Assembly (NCBI GenBank): GCA_964637655.1
Contig: CAZWUZ010000001.1
Coordinates: 1-64,000, forward strand
DNA length: 64,000 nt
Reading direction: 5' to 3'
From: CAZWUZ01 sp964637655 [NCBI: uncultured bacterium]
GTDB lineage: Bacteria; DAOPZR01
In this document: positions 52,644 to 60,674 of the stretch, piece by piece
How positions within the stretch are numbered: position 1 is the stretch's first letter
Layout: every line of letters begins with the position of its first letter
Made by a program: the position numbers and the translations under genes
The notes under the pieces: generated by a model
The model's database searches: none
What the model was told of the DNA's origin: nothing
Seen by the model: the letters and a program-made list of their open reading frames with translations, nothing else

Positions 52644-54763
52644 GGAATGCGCTCCGGCGTGTCGCTGCTCGAACCGAAACGGATGGGCGCGGACGAGTAG
52701 CTGAACTGTAATGCAAAAGGATTGCTGCTGTCACTCTCTGCGGCAAACGAGATGCCCGCACCGCGCAGAGCCAGGACACGTTGCCGGGCGCCACCCGCGA
52801 CGCTGACTTGATACTCGCCTTCTTTCGGAAAGTGTATCCGCACAAATTCGTCATCACCCCGCAACACATAACGCCCCCGTTCCTGCCGGCCGCTGCTGCC
52901 GGTTATCGCCAATCCGGTCCCGACATACCTTTCGGTCGCGGTCACGACCATTCCCGCGGGAAAGTCCCCCTGTCCCGAGTAAACTTTCCCCGCGTAAACG
53001 GCATCCGCCACCGGCGTCAGCGTGCCATCCCCGCCGGCGATAGTTTTGCTTACGATGACCGCACCGGGAACCATGAATTCATTGCTGTCCGACTCAGCGG
53101 GACTGTTCCCGAACGCGAATCCGCCAAGCACAACAATCACCGCCAGCGTGAGCGCAAATCTCCGCCACTGTTGCCGGGCGGAATCAACAGCCGCAGCGGC
53201 AGGGGCACTCTCCGCTGCCGGGGGCGCGCTCTCCGGTACTGCCGGCGCGCGCATGGCCATCACCGTATCCACCAGCACCGGGGAGATGCTCCACAATTGC
53301 ACAAGGCACAGAAGCCAAAGCGCGATGAGTATCACTACCGCCAGCGACATAAACAACAGTGACTGCGGATAGCCGAAGCCAAAAAGCAATACCGTACCGG
53401 CAATGCCAAGCCACAGCGGAGCACGGTGCCAGTCGGGCACCGGCAATGCCCGCCGCCCGTGCCGATACTGCGCGGTCAGCAGCAACACAAAGGCGGCGGC
53501 GAGAAATACCGCCGCATCAACAGTAACGTTTCGCAGGCCCGTTCCCTGCTCAGCCGCCCTGCCCACAGTTTCGTAGTGCCTGTGCAACAGCGCGACAAGG
53601 ATTGCGCCGTGCACCACCAGAGAACCAGCCGCCCACAACGTCAGCCGGCGCAGCAGGGCAATGCGCTCGTTGCGCCGCGCGGCCGACTCACGTCCGTCCG
53701 TCGGCTCTTCCTTTTCGCGCTGCCGTATGCGTTCTGCCGCGGCACGCCAATGACCGATGGCGGATATCTGGCTGATGACCGCACAATAGACCGCCGCCTG
53801 CAACATGAGCGATGCTGCGTCCGTCGCCAGCAACACCCCGGCAAGAAACAGCATGCCGCTTATCGCAATGAACGCCGCGCACCACGCGTCCAGCAGGCGC
53901 CCTTTGCTGTGCCGCTGCGCTGCGTGCGGCTGCAGCCGGCGCTGCATGTTCCGATATGCCCAGGTGCCGCCCAGGGTCAGCAGCCATGCCCCGATGAGCC
54001 ACAGTTCTTCGCCAGCATACGCAAGGAAGGAAGTCGTCGGCTGCATGGCCCTGAGGCAGTTGAGCATCATGGCGCCAGCCGCTACGCTGCAGAGCATCAG
54101 GTGCAACGTGGTATGCTCGCAGGGAAGTTGCTGTTCAGGCGGCACCGCCCGCTGCAACCTGCCGGCCGGCTTGCTGCCAGCGGAATCGGTACGCGTCGCA
54201 GCAAATGCTTCAACCACACCGCTGATGACCAGCACAAACCCCGCAATGCCACACGCCAGAGCAAGCAGGCCGCCGATAACGGTTCCACAAAAGTACAGGA
54301 AGCCACGTCCGAATACTGAGTGCTCCGGCGCTGTGTCGAGCGAGAAGATCCGTGCTTCCATATCACCCTGCACACGCAGCGTGTACGTGCCCGGCTGAAT
54401 CACCTCAAAGTAGCCGACACTAGTCTTGTCCCGACCGTTGATGGAGAATGTCGTGCCGGTTTTCCCGACCAGCGGAACGCTGCTGTTCGTGTCCTGCCCG
54501 GTCAGCGTGAATTCCAGTCCGTGCGGCAGTTCGCTGCCAAGCGCGTAGACGCGCCCGTCATGCACCGTGCGATAGTTGTACCAGAGGAAATACCGGCCTG
54601 CCTCGCTCGCAACGAGCGAGGCTTCGCCCGGCGCGCGCATGACAATTTCGTTTTCCCCCGTCAGTTCCGGCATAAGTACTGGAGTAATTACCGCGATGGG
54701 CAGCACTACTGTTGCCGCCATCAGCAGCAGCCCTATGCCGATTTTTTTCATTCCCTTCTTCAT
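52640..54763 (-). CDS. Large polytopic membrane protein, paralogue of 60671 gene
   Basis: The 707 residues have a signal-like helix and a periplasmic beta domain (about 30-145), a helix pair, a five- to seven-helix core (about 215-515) and a C-terminal periplasmic beta domain (about 565-690). The core and tail domain match 60671-62281: both contain LHLMLCSVAAG or LQLMLCSVAAG, RRNERIALLRRLTLW or RRGERITLLRRLTLW, and ITGSSGRQERGRYVL or YLL. The N-terminal 200 residues are extra here. The last residues (SSSDTPERIP) match the end of the next gene, 54816-55427, as if copied from it. Confidence 0.7.
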   Translation of the reverse strand: MKKGMKKIGIGLLLMAATVVLPIAVITPVLMPELTGENEIVMRAPGEASLVASEAGRYFLWYNYRTVHDGRVYALGSELPHGLEFTLTGQDTNSSVPLVGKTGTTFSINGRDKTSVGYFEVIQPGTYTLRVQGDMEARIFSLDTAPEHSVFGRGFLYFCGTVIGGLLALACGIAGFVLVISGVVEAFAATRTDSAGSKPAGRLQRAVPPEQQLPCEHTTLHLMLCSVAAGAMMLNCLRAMQPTTSFLAYAGEELWLIGAWLLTLGGTWAYRNMQRRLQPHAAQRHSKGRLLDAWCAAFIAISGMLFLAGVLLATDAASLMLQAAVYCAVISQISAIGHWRAAAERIRQREKEEPTDGRESAARRNERIALLRRLTLWAAGSLVVHGAILVALLHRHYETVGRAAEQGTGLRNVTVDAAVFLAAAFVLLLTAQYRHGRRALPVPDWHRAPLWLGIAGTVLLFGFGYPQSLLFMSLAVVILIALWLLCLVQLWSISPVLVDTVMAMRAPAVPESAPPAAESAPAAAAVDSARQQWRRFALTLAVIVVLGGFAFGNSPAESDSNEFMVPGAVIVSKTIAGGDGTLTPVADAVYAGKVYSGQGDFPAGMVVTATERYVGTGLAITGSSGRQERGRYVLRGDDEFVRIHFPKEGEYQVSVAGGARQRVLALRGAGISFAAESDSSNPFALQFSYSSAPIRFGSSSDTPERIP

Positions 54764-54815
54764 TGCCTGGCCTCACGGTGGTCATTTTCGACAGTAGCAT
54801 AGTGTTGTCTGCGAC

Positions 54816-55427
54816 TCACGGGATGCGCTCCGGCGTGTCGCTGCCTGACACCAGGCGAATGGTCCCCGGCGTGTAGTCGCGGTAGAGTTTACCACGGCCA
54901 TGCACCGTTTGCAGTGTGTAGGCAGCACCATCAGTCGTGTACGTGTACTGATTGTCCCACGGATCGGGAGTAATGGTGGCCAGATAGGGGCCGGACCAGC
55001 CGGGGGCATTGTCGGAATAGAGTTGCAGCAGCGTGGCTGGATACGTGCCTGTCGAAACATCGGTGCGGTACTGTTGCAGTTCTTTTGCGTAGTTGGTCAG
55101 GTCAGCCTCCGCGCCAATACATTTCATACTGTCGATGGTGATGAACAACTGTTGGAAAAAGAATGCCAGCCCGTACCATGCCACCACAACTGCCAGCGCG
55201 GCAAACAGCACACCCCTTCTTTTCTGCCGTTCGCGCCATGCCGAATATCCCGTGGTCAGCAACAGCACGAACATGAGGGGTGGCAGTCCCATGGCGCCCA
55301 GAAACCAGATGTGGCGCAATTGCACCGGAATGGCTTGCTGGATTCCGTACGAAGTTGTGCAGACCGCCAGCGTCACAGCCACTGCCGCGAGCCATAGCCA
55401 TATGCCGTATGCTTTGCCGTCGCGCAC
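54816..55427 (-). CDS. GspG-head-like domain on a multi-helix membrane protein
   Basis: The 203 residues have three hydrophobic helices (about 8-28, 40-60, 70-92). A C-terminal head (about 105-203) carries T2SSG landmarks: LQQYRTDVSTGTYPATLLQL, GWSGPYLATI, then DPWDNQYTYTTDG and YTLQTVHG. Real GspG has a single N-terminal helix processed by prepilin peptidase, which is absent here. One of five such proteins in the window. Its tail (SGSDTPERIP) is nearly shared with 52640-54763. Confidence 0.7.
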   Translation of the reverse strand: MRDGKAYGIWLWLAAVAVTLAVCTTSYGIQQAIPVQLRHIWFLGAMGLPPLMFVLLLTTGYSAWRERQKRRGVLFAALAVVVAWYGLAFFFQQLFITIDSMKCIGAEADLTNYAKELQQYRTDVSTGTYPATLLQLYSDNAPGWSGPYLATITPDPWDNQYTYTTDGAAYTLQTVHGRGKLYRDYTPGTIRLVSGSDTPERIP

Positions 55428-55496
55428 TATCTTCTCCTTACCAGCGGACGATCAGGCAGTTGCCAAGCCGCAAGTCGATAAGGCCGATGGCCACTT

Positions 55497-56057
55497 TCAA
55501 TCATCGTATTCCTGCCAGGTCGTAGTGTCACTGCTGTGGCGGGTGATAACCTCAGTCGTCTGTGTCCGCCAATATTGCCTGGGCGTGCGATGGACCGTAC
55601 TGATAGTGAACGAACTGCCGTCTGATTGATAACTGTACTGATTGTCCCACGGGTCGGTGGTAATGACGGCTGTGTAGGGGCCGGACCAGCCGGGCACATT
55701 GTCGGCAACAAGCTGCTGCAGCGTAGCGGGATACCTGCTGTCCGTAACATCGGTTCGGTACAGATTCAATGCCTCAGCATGCGCAGCCAGGGTGCCGCGG
55801 GCGGCATCGCATCGCCGCGCTTCTTGCGTCTTGACTAGTTGATCCACAAAGACCATGCCGATGCCGTACAGTACCAGCAAAGCGATGCCCAGACGAAACA
55901 TAAAACGCTTGAGCCACGGCCAATCTTTGCACCGTATACGAACAACCACGCCAGCGATCTCCCGATACGCAATGGCTGCCAGCAATAATGGAAATGCTAT
56001 CATGCACAGCCATACGCCAACATTTTGTATTATGTCCACTCCTTCTCCTCCTGCCAT
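55497..56057 (-). CDS. GspG-head-like domain on a two-helix membrane protein
   Basis: The ATG at 56057 gives 186 residues. A GTG at 56039 with GGAGGAG five bases upstream is equally good and starts at the hydrophobic helix. Helices at about 12-32 and 50-72 precede the head (about 85-186): ALNLYRTDVTDSRYPATLQQL, GWSGPYTAVI, DPWDNQYSYQSDG. It is a tandem neighbour of 54816-55427, with 69 bases between them. No cleavage motif for prepilin peptidase. Confidence 0.65.
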   Translation of the reverse strand: MAGGEGVDIIQNVGVWLCMIAFPLLLAAIAYREIAGVVVRIRCKDWPWLKRFMFRLGIALLVLYGIGMVFVDQLVKTQEARRCDAARGTLAAHAEALNLYRTDVTDSRYPATLQQLVADNVPGWSGPYTAVITTDPWDNQYSYQSDGSSFTISTVHRTPRQYWRTQTTEVITRHSSDTTTWQEYDD

Positions 56058-56115
56058 CCGCTTGCACAGCCGCAACGTATCCCCGGGTGCAATCGGCACA
56101 TTGCTGTATGGCTCC

Positions 56116-56652
56116 TTACCAGCAGACGATCAGATAGCCGCGTCTGGTCGCGGCTTGATACATGATATAGGTCTTCATGTTGTTATCCGTTTTGGCAATA
56201 TAGGCATCGGCGCCAGCCAGCGTCGCCGGTTGCCACCAGCCCGGCACGCGTCCGCTGCTCCCCGGCAACGGTACGACATATTGCCAGTCGTCTGCCCGGT
56301 ACACCGCTATCACCATGCGTCCGCCATGCGCCATGACACGATACGGTCCGGCCGCACGTCTGGCCGCCACCAGGCCGGCAATATCCTCGCTGTCTGCCGT
56401 GAATGAGAACCATTCCGAGGTCCTTCTGCCTGATACCGTCACGCTCTGCACATCGCGAATCGACGTATAGTCCCGGAATTCTCCGAATTCGCGCAACCTG
56501 CCGTACGCAGCAGGCCCTTCCTTCGCACTGAGGTATTCCGCATGCCTTTGCGCCCGGCCTGTTGCGTATTTCTGCAGCAGATACTGGCTGCCGGCGCCCA
56601 GAACCGCCATTGCCAGCAGATAGAGACAGATTCGCCGTGCATTATTCTTCAT
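56116..56652 (-). CDS. Anchored periplasmic protein, three-member local family
   Basis: The ATG at 56652 overlaps the upstream stop (ATGA). The 178 residues have an N-terminal helix (about 6-24) and a beta-rich domain with the family landmarks E-W-F-S-F, E-D-I-A, P-G-W-W, G-A-D-A-Y-I and a terminal strand. It is a tandem relative of 56649-57179 and a distant one of 13240-13845. Function unknown. Confidence 0.6.
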   Translation of the reverse strand: MKNNARRICLYLLAMAVLGAGSQYLLQKYATGRAQRHAEYLSAKEGPAAYGRLREFGEFRDYTSIRDVQSVTVSGRRTSEWFSFTADSEDIAGLVAARRAAGPYRVMAHGGRMVIAVYRADDWQYVVPLPGSSGRVPGWWQPATLAGADAYIAKTDNNMKTYIMYQAATRRGYLIVCW

Positions 56653-57179
56653 GTGTTCACCGACTCCAGCCAGCACTGGTTTTTAGCCGGCAGCCAAAGC
56701 AGGTTGCAGGATGACGTCCGGTACAATATCGCCCCCTCGAGTTCTTCCGGGCGCCACCAGGGCGGTACATGTCCGCCGAATTCCATCGACAGTGTATCGG
56801 TAATTCCCCAGTTCTGCGGCACCCCGTTGAACACTGTCTGATAGCCGTAGGTGACCGGCTGACCGTTTACCAATGATACGTTCGCCGTATCAGAAAGTTG
56901 CAGCACGGTGACAATCGCCGCGAAATCGTTGCGCGCACAGTTGAACCTGTACCACTCCACCCCGTCCTGAAACTGGAATACCCTGTACGACTCGACCCCC
57001 TCCAGAGTGCGGAAGTTGTCGATCAGCACGATGTGTTTCAGGTCGTCGGCTGCTTCCGCCCCGCTCGCCTGGGACACGTGTGCCATGAACAGCCCCGTCA
57101 CCATCGTGTACATCGAGAATCCGATAAGACCGGCGAAAAACGCCAGGCCACCGAGTACAAATCTGGCAGTCCGGCTCAT
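56649..57179 (-). CDS. Anchored periplasmic protein, three-member local family
   Basis: The ATG at 57179 overlaps the upstream stop and gives 176 residues. An N-terminal helix (about 8-30) is followed by the family domain: E-W-Y-R-F near 82, a N-D-F-A turn, P-P-W-W near 145 and a closing pair of strands. It shares gene order and coupling with 56116-56652, consistent with tandem duplication. No enzyme motif. Confidence 0.6.
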   Translation of the reverse strand: MSRTARFVLGGLAFFAGLIGFSMYTMVTGLFMAHVSQASGAEAADDLKHIVLIDNFRTLEGVESYRVFQFQDGVEWYRFNCARNDFAAIVTVLQLSDTANVSLVNGQPVTYGYQTVFNGVPQNWGITDTLSMEFGGHVPPWWRPEELEGAILYRTSSCNLLWLPAKNQCWLESVNT

Positions 57180-57787
57180 TCGCGCACCGCCCGCGCGAAT
57201 TCGTCGTAGCATTCCCGCAGCGCCTGCCGCGTAAAGACCCGCGATTCGTCACGTGCCTGCTCGAAGATTTCCAGCGTGACGTCGCTCCCCCCCTGCACGA
57301 TCAGGTACGACTGCAGGCCCGGCTGGTCCATGTACTTCTCCAGCACCAGTTGCGTCTCGCCCGGACCGGCCGCAGCGCGCGTGATCTGCCCGCGCTCATG
57401 TCCGAACCCGTATTCGCTCCCCAGCCCGACCAGCACGCGCGTTTGCGTGATATTGGGCGCGCTGAAATCGCTGAAAAAGCCGTTGGACGGAATGCGGAAC
57501 TGCCCCGCCGGCGGCTCGCCCGGCTCCCCGTTGCTGACCTCCAGCCGTATGGCGAAGGTCTTTCCGCCTTCCGACTGGATAACCCAGCGCGGCGTCTGCG
57601 CGAGATACTGTTCGAGCCGGGCGCGCTGTGCGGTTGTGAGCCCGGCGAACAACGGGTTGCCGACCGCGAAACGCGCCGCGGGCGGAGTTGTTTTCGGATA
57701 GTCCGGCCCGAGCACCCCGCAGGCCGTCAGCAGCATCAATGCGGCAGTTCCGCCCAGCAGCGTCAGGCCCGCCCGCCAACCCGTCAT
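57176..57787 (-). CDS. Lipoprotein, unknown family
   Basis: The signal peptide ends in LLTAC (Cys 23). The 203-residue precursor has a mature domain that alternates strands and helices (RWVIQSEGGKTFAIRLEV, TRVLVGLGSEYGF) and ends in a helix. The first 38 bases of the gene (57750-57787) are identical to those of 57819-58983 just upstream, so one of the two acquired its signal-peptide start from the other. Confidence 0.65.
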   Translation of the reverse strand: MTGWRAGLTLLGGTAALMLLTACGVLGPDYPKTTPPAARFAVGNPLFAGLTTAQRARLEQYLAQTPRWVIQSEGGKTFAIRLEVSNGEPGEPPAGQFRIPSNGFFSDFSAPNITQTRVLVGLGSEYGFGHERGQITRAAAGPGETQLVLEKYMDQPGLQSYLIVQGGSDVTLEIFEQARDESRVFTRQALRECYDEFARAVRE

Positions 57788-57818
57788 GGTTGCCTCCCGT
57801 TCATCCGGATTATGTACC

Positions 57819-58983
57819 TCATTGCCTGCGTGCCGCCGCTTGCGTGCCCGTATTCTCCACGACCGGCGTTATCTCCATCACTGCCACCGGGCTATAGCCA
57901 TGTGCGAGCAGCGTCAGCCGGTTCGACGGTATGTCATACAAACATACCTGCAGTTCTCCCAGTTGGAACAGCACCTTGTCTTCCGGAAGATGTGTCACAT
58001 TACGCACCCGCCAGAAACCCAGCGGCGTTTCCATCGTTATCTCGAATGTCTGCCGGTTTCCGTCCTGCCGGCCAGTCAGTCCCGCACCCCAAAAACCGGA
58101 CGAAACCTCCCATCTACTTTGCTCCGCCGTTCCCAGTTTCGCTGCCGGACCGAAGCGGCCCCACCAGCGAAGCGTAGCAAGATCGTCCCCGTACACGCGT
58201 TGCGTGCCGCCGTTGTTGCGTACCGGCACCGCCCGCGTCGCGAATGTATCCCGCACCGTATCGGTTTGCAAAATCTGATTGTCTTCGAGGCGCGTTGCCA
58301 GCAGCGAGCATCCGGTGCTGTCAGAAGCGGACAACGCCAGACTGCTGCTTTGTCTGGCATTGTTCAAATCGTAGATACGTCGGGCGGTCATATGCCGGTC
58401 AAGCGTATAGACATAGCCGTTTTCCGCAATATAGTAGACTGTCACTCCGTCAGGAAGCGGCAGGGCAGCGGCGGGAACAATTGCCGGTCCGGTCAGCAGC
58501 GATGTGCCGCTGACCAGCCAGAACCAGCCGGCCAGCAGCAGATATGAAGCACTCTGCACCATCAGTGACGCGCGCCAGGACCGACGCAGCCACTGTGCCT
58601 CCCCGCGAAACAGGAACGCCACAAACGGGAATTCAACGAGCTGCGTTATGGCATAGGCCAACACCACCAGAAGCAGAAACAGCGGCCGCACCGTCATGAC
58701 ATCTGCGTCAACCACTTCGAGACCTGTAACGAACAACACTCCAAGCCAGGCCGATACCAGATTGGCAAGTACCATCACTCCGATGGCCAGGTTTTTCCGC
58801 CGGCCGCAATAGCGGGCAAGGAGCCCCCCCCTCAAACCAGGCGACGAGCAGGTTGCCGAAAAACAGGTGGAACGCTCCCGCCCAAATCAGCGGCGTTCCG
58901 GCATTCGCTGCAGCAGCCGTCGGCAGCAGCAACAGCGCGGCTGTCCCGCCCAGCAGCGTCAGGCCCGCCCGCCAACCCGTCAT
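57819..58983 (-). pseudogene. Membrane protein gene frameshifted at a G8 tract
   Basis: From the ATG at 58983 the frame encodes a first helix (GLTLLGGTAALLLL) and a second (IWAGAFHLFFGNLLVAWFEGG). It then meets eight G residues (58824-58831). With seven G the frame would join directly to LLARYCGRRKNLAIG and continue to 57819. Three more helices follow there, then a 230-residue domain with propeller-like strands. Joined, the protein is about 388 residues. The tract could be a phase-variable switch, a real mutation or a sequencing error. An internal start at 58835 could give the downstream part alone. Confidence 0.65.
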
Positions 58984-59034
58984 CGCAGCCCCCCGGTCTT
59001 CTGTGTCATTGGTATTTTGCCCGACCGTTTCATA

Positions 59035-59541
59035 TCAGTGCATGCCAATTATGCATCCGATATTGTAGGCCAGCCCTGTTGCCAGGTGGTACGTCACTAC
59101 TGCTACAATCAAGACACATGGAACGGCAATAACGGACAATACTACTGTGCAGAATGCGTACATCCATAGTCCGTTCTGCACTTGCCTTGCAGCAGCAATC
59201 ACTGAACCGATGAACATAATTCCCAGCGAAGCATAGAATACATAGACATGAGGCGGGTCGCCAAATCTCGTGTCGCTTCCCCAGAGCACCAGATATGCCA
59301 CGACCTTGTACACATCAAATGGTATCAGTGCGAGGAACATGCAGGCAGCCGGGATGACGGGATTCGCACAGTATGTCCCACAATACCTGCGTGATTCGTT
59401 CCCGGATTGTCGCGTGACACTTTGTCCTATGGTCGGCGGGGGGACGTAGGATTGCTTCATCGATTTCGACGGAAAGTCATAACCGCAATCACAGCGCCGT
59501 GCCGTATCCGGATTCAGCATTCCGCAATTCGGACACTTCAT
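59035..59541 (-). CDS. Zinc-ribbon membrane protein
   Basis: I take the ATG at 59541 (MKCPNCGMLNPDTARRCDCG) because it places the zinc ribbon (CPNC...CDCG) at the N-terminus, as usual. A GTG at 59574 overlapping the upstream stop would add 11 residues. The 168 residues contain three hydrophobic helices (about 58-80, 92-112, 122-150). Base composition is lower in GC than its neighbours. Family not known. Confidence 0.6.
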   Translation of the reverse strand: MKCPNCGMLNPDTARRCDCGYDFPSKSMKQSYVPPPTIGQSVTRQSGNESRRYCGTYCANPVIPAACMFLALIPFDVYKVVAYLVLWGSDTRFGDPPHVYVFYASLGIMFIGSVIAAARQVQNGLWMYAFCTVVLSVIAVPCVLIVAVVTYHLATGLAYNIGCIIGMH

Positions 59542-59570
59542 CGCCGCCTCAGCACCGGCACGGTCCTGAT

Positions 59571-60194
59571 TCACGGAATCTGCTCCGTCTTGCCGTTGCT
59601 GAACACATACCTGATGGTTTCGGCAACACCGTACCAGGTCGCATGCACGCTCTGAATCGTGTAGTTGCTGCCATCGCAGGTGTAGGCGTATCGGTTATCC
59701 CATGGATCAGTGGTGATGGTTGCCAGGTACGGGCCGCTCCAGCCGGCCACGCCGTCGCTGTAAAGTTGATGCAGCGAGGTCAGCGGAAAGCGTTGGTCGC
59801 GCACATCCTCGCGGTACAGAGCCAGCGCCGGGTTGAATGCTTTCTCGATGTCGCCGGTTGCGCCTTGACGTTTCGACACATCGATCGCGTCTTCCAGGTG
59901 GAACCCGGCAACTCTGCACCAGACCAGCGCCAGCAGGACGGTGTAGGCCGTAAGGCGGACAGCACGCCCTTTGTCCCCGCCATGCCAGGCAAAACGCGCT
60001 GCGATGACCAGCGCAATGAGTGCCAGCGGCGCACACAGGTAGAGCAGAACGCTGAAATGCGTCCCGCACAGCAACCACGCCCAATGGCGTACCGGTTTCA
60101 CCGTGCCGAACAACAGCAGGAACAGCAGTATCGCGCATGCCGCACTCCAGCCGAGCAGCTGCAGCCTTCGCCACAGTATCTGTCGGTCTTTCAC
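59571..60194 (-). CDS. GspG-head-like domain on a multi-helix membrane protein
   Basis: The 207 residues have three helices (about 14-33, 42-66, 80-98). The head then follows: FNPALALYREDVRDQRFPLTSLHQL, GWSGPYLATI, DPWDNRYAYTCDG and YTIQSVHA. The tail (ETIRYVFSNGKTEQIP) matches the form seen in the relatives at 63090 and 54816. It is one of five in this window and, like the others, lacks a prepilin cleavage site. Confidence 0.7.
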   Translation of the reverse strand: MKDRQILWRRLQLLGWSAACAILLFLLLFGTVKPVRHWAWLLCGTHFSVLLYLCAPLALIALVIAARFAWHGGDKGRAVRLTAYTVLLALVWCRVAGFHLEDAIDVSKRQGATGDIEKAFNPALALYREDVRDQRFPLTSLHQLYSDGVAGWSGPYLATITTDPWDNRYAYTCDGSNYTIQSVHATWYGVAETIRYVFSNGKTEQIP

Positions 60195-60257
60195 TGTTCT
60201 ATCACCCGCATCAATCCACGTTGCATAGTGAGTTTATCTCCGCCGCCGTTGCGCATC

Positions 60258-60674
60258 TTACTGGTATTTTGCCCGGTATAGTTCCTGCGCGCGCATGCGC
60301 ACCGCAGTGTCGGCTGCAACTTCGGTGATGGCGGTCGGCGACGGCACGAAGGCCATGTCGCCGACATCGGAGCTTTGCAGCACGATGGTGTCGCCGCTCT
60401 GCATCCAGCCCAGCGCCCACTTGTTCGCGTCGCCCGCGCGCGTCAGCAGGGTGGCGCACTCCTGCCCGGTGGTATCGGTCAGATGCAGCACAACATGCGC
60501 GTAGTCGGCGCGACTGGTATCGGTGGCATTGACCGACGCGAACACGCCATACGTGCCTGATGGCGACGGGTACGGCCCATCAGTATAATCCGACCTGCCG
60601 CAGGCGACGAGCAGGGCGAAGCAGGCTAGTCCGACGGCCAAGGTCAGGCATGGCATACGTCGCATGATCGTCAT
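60258..60674 (-). CDS. Small lipoprotein
   Basis: The ATG at 60674 overlaps the upstream stop (ATGA). A signal peptide ends in LLVAC (Cys 25). The 114-residue mature part is beta-rich (AHVVLHLTDTTGQECATLL, DTIVLQSSDVG) and ends in a helix. Small lipoproteins of this pattern (YGVFASVN near the start) are common and uncharacterised. Confidence 0.65.
   Translation of the reverse strand: MTIMRRMPCLTLAVGLACFALLVACGRSDYTDGPYPSPSGTYGVFASVNATDTSRADYAHVVLHLTDTTGQECATLLTRAGDANKWALGWMQSGDTIVLQSSDVGDMAFVPSPTAITEVAADTAVRMRAQELYRAKYQ

Noticed and set aside
54816-55427. Annotating the GspG-like proteins as type II secretion pseudopilins
   Set aside because: They have several helices, lack the prepilin cleavage motif and have no Gsp genes nearby.
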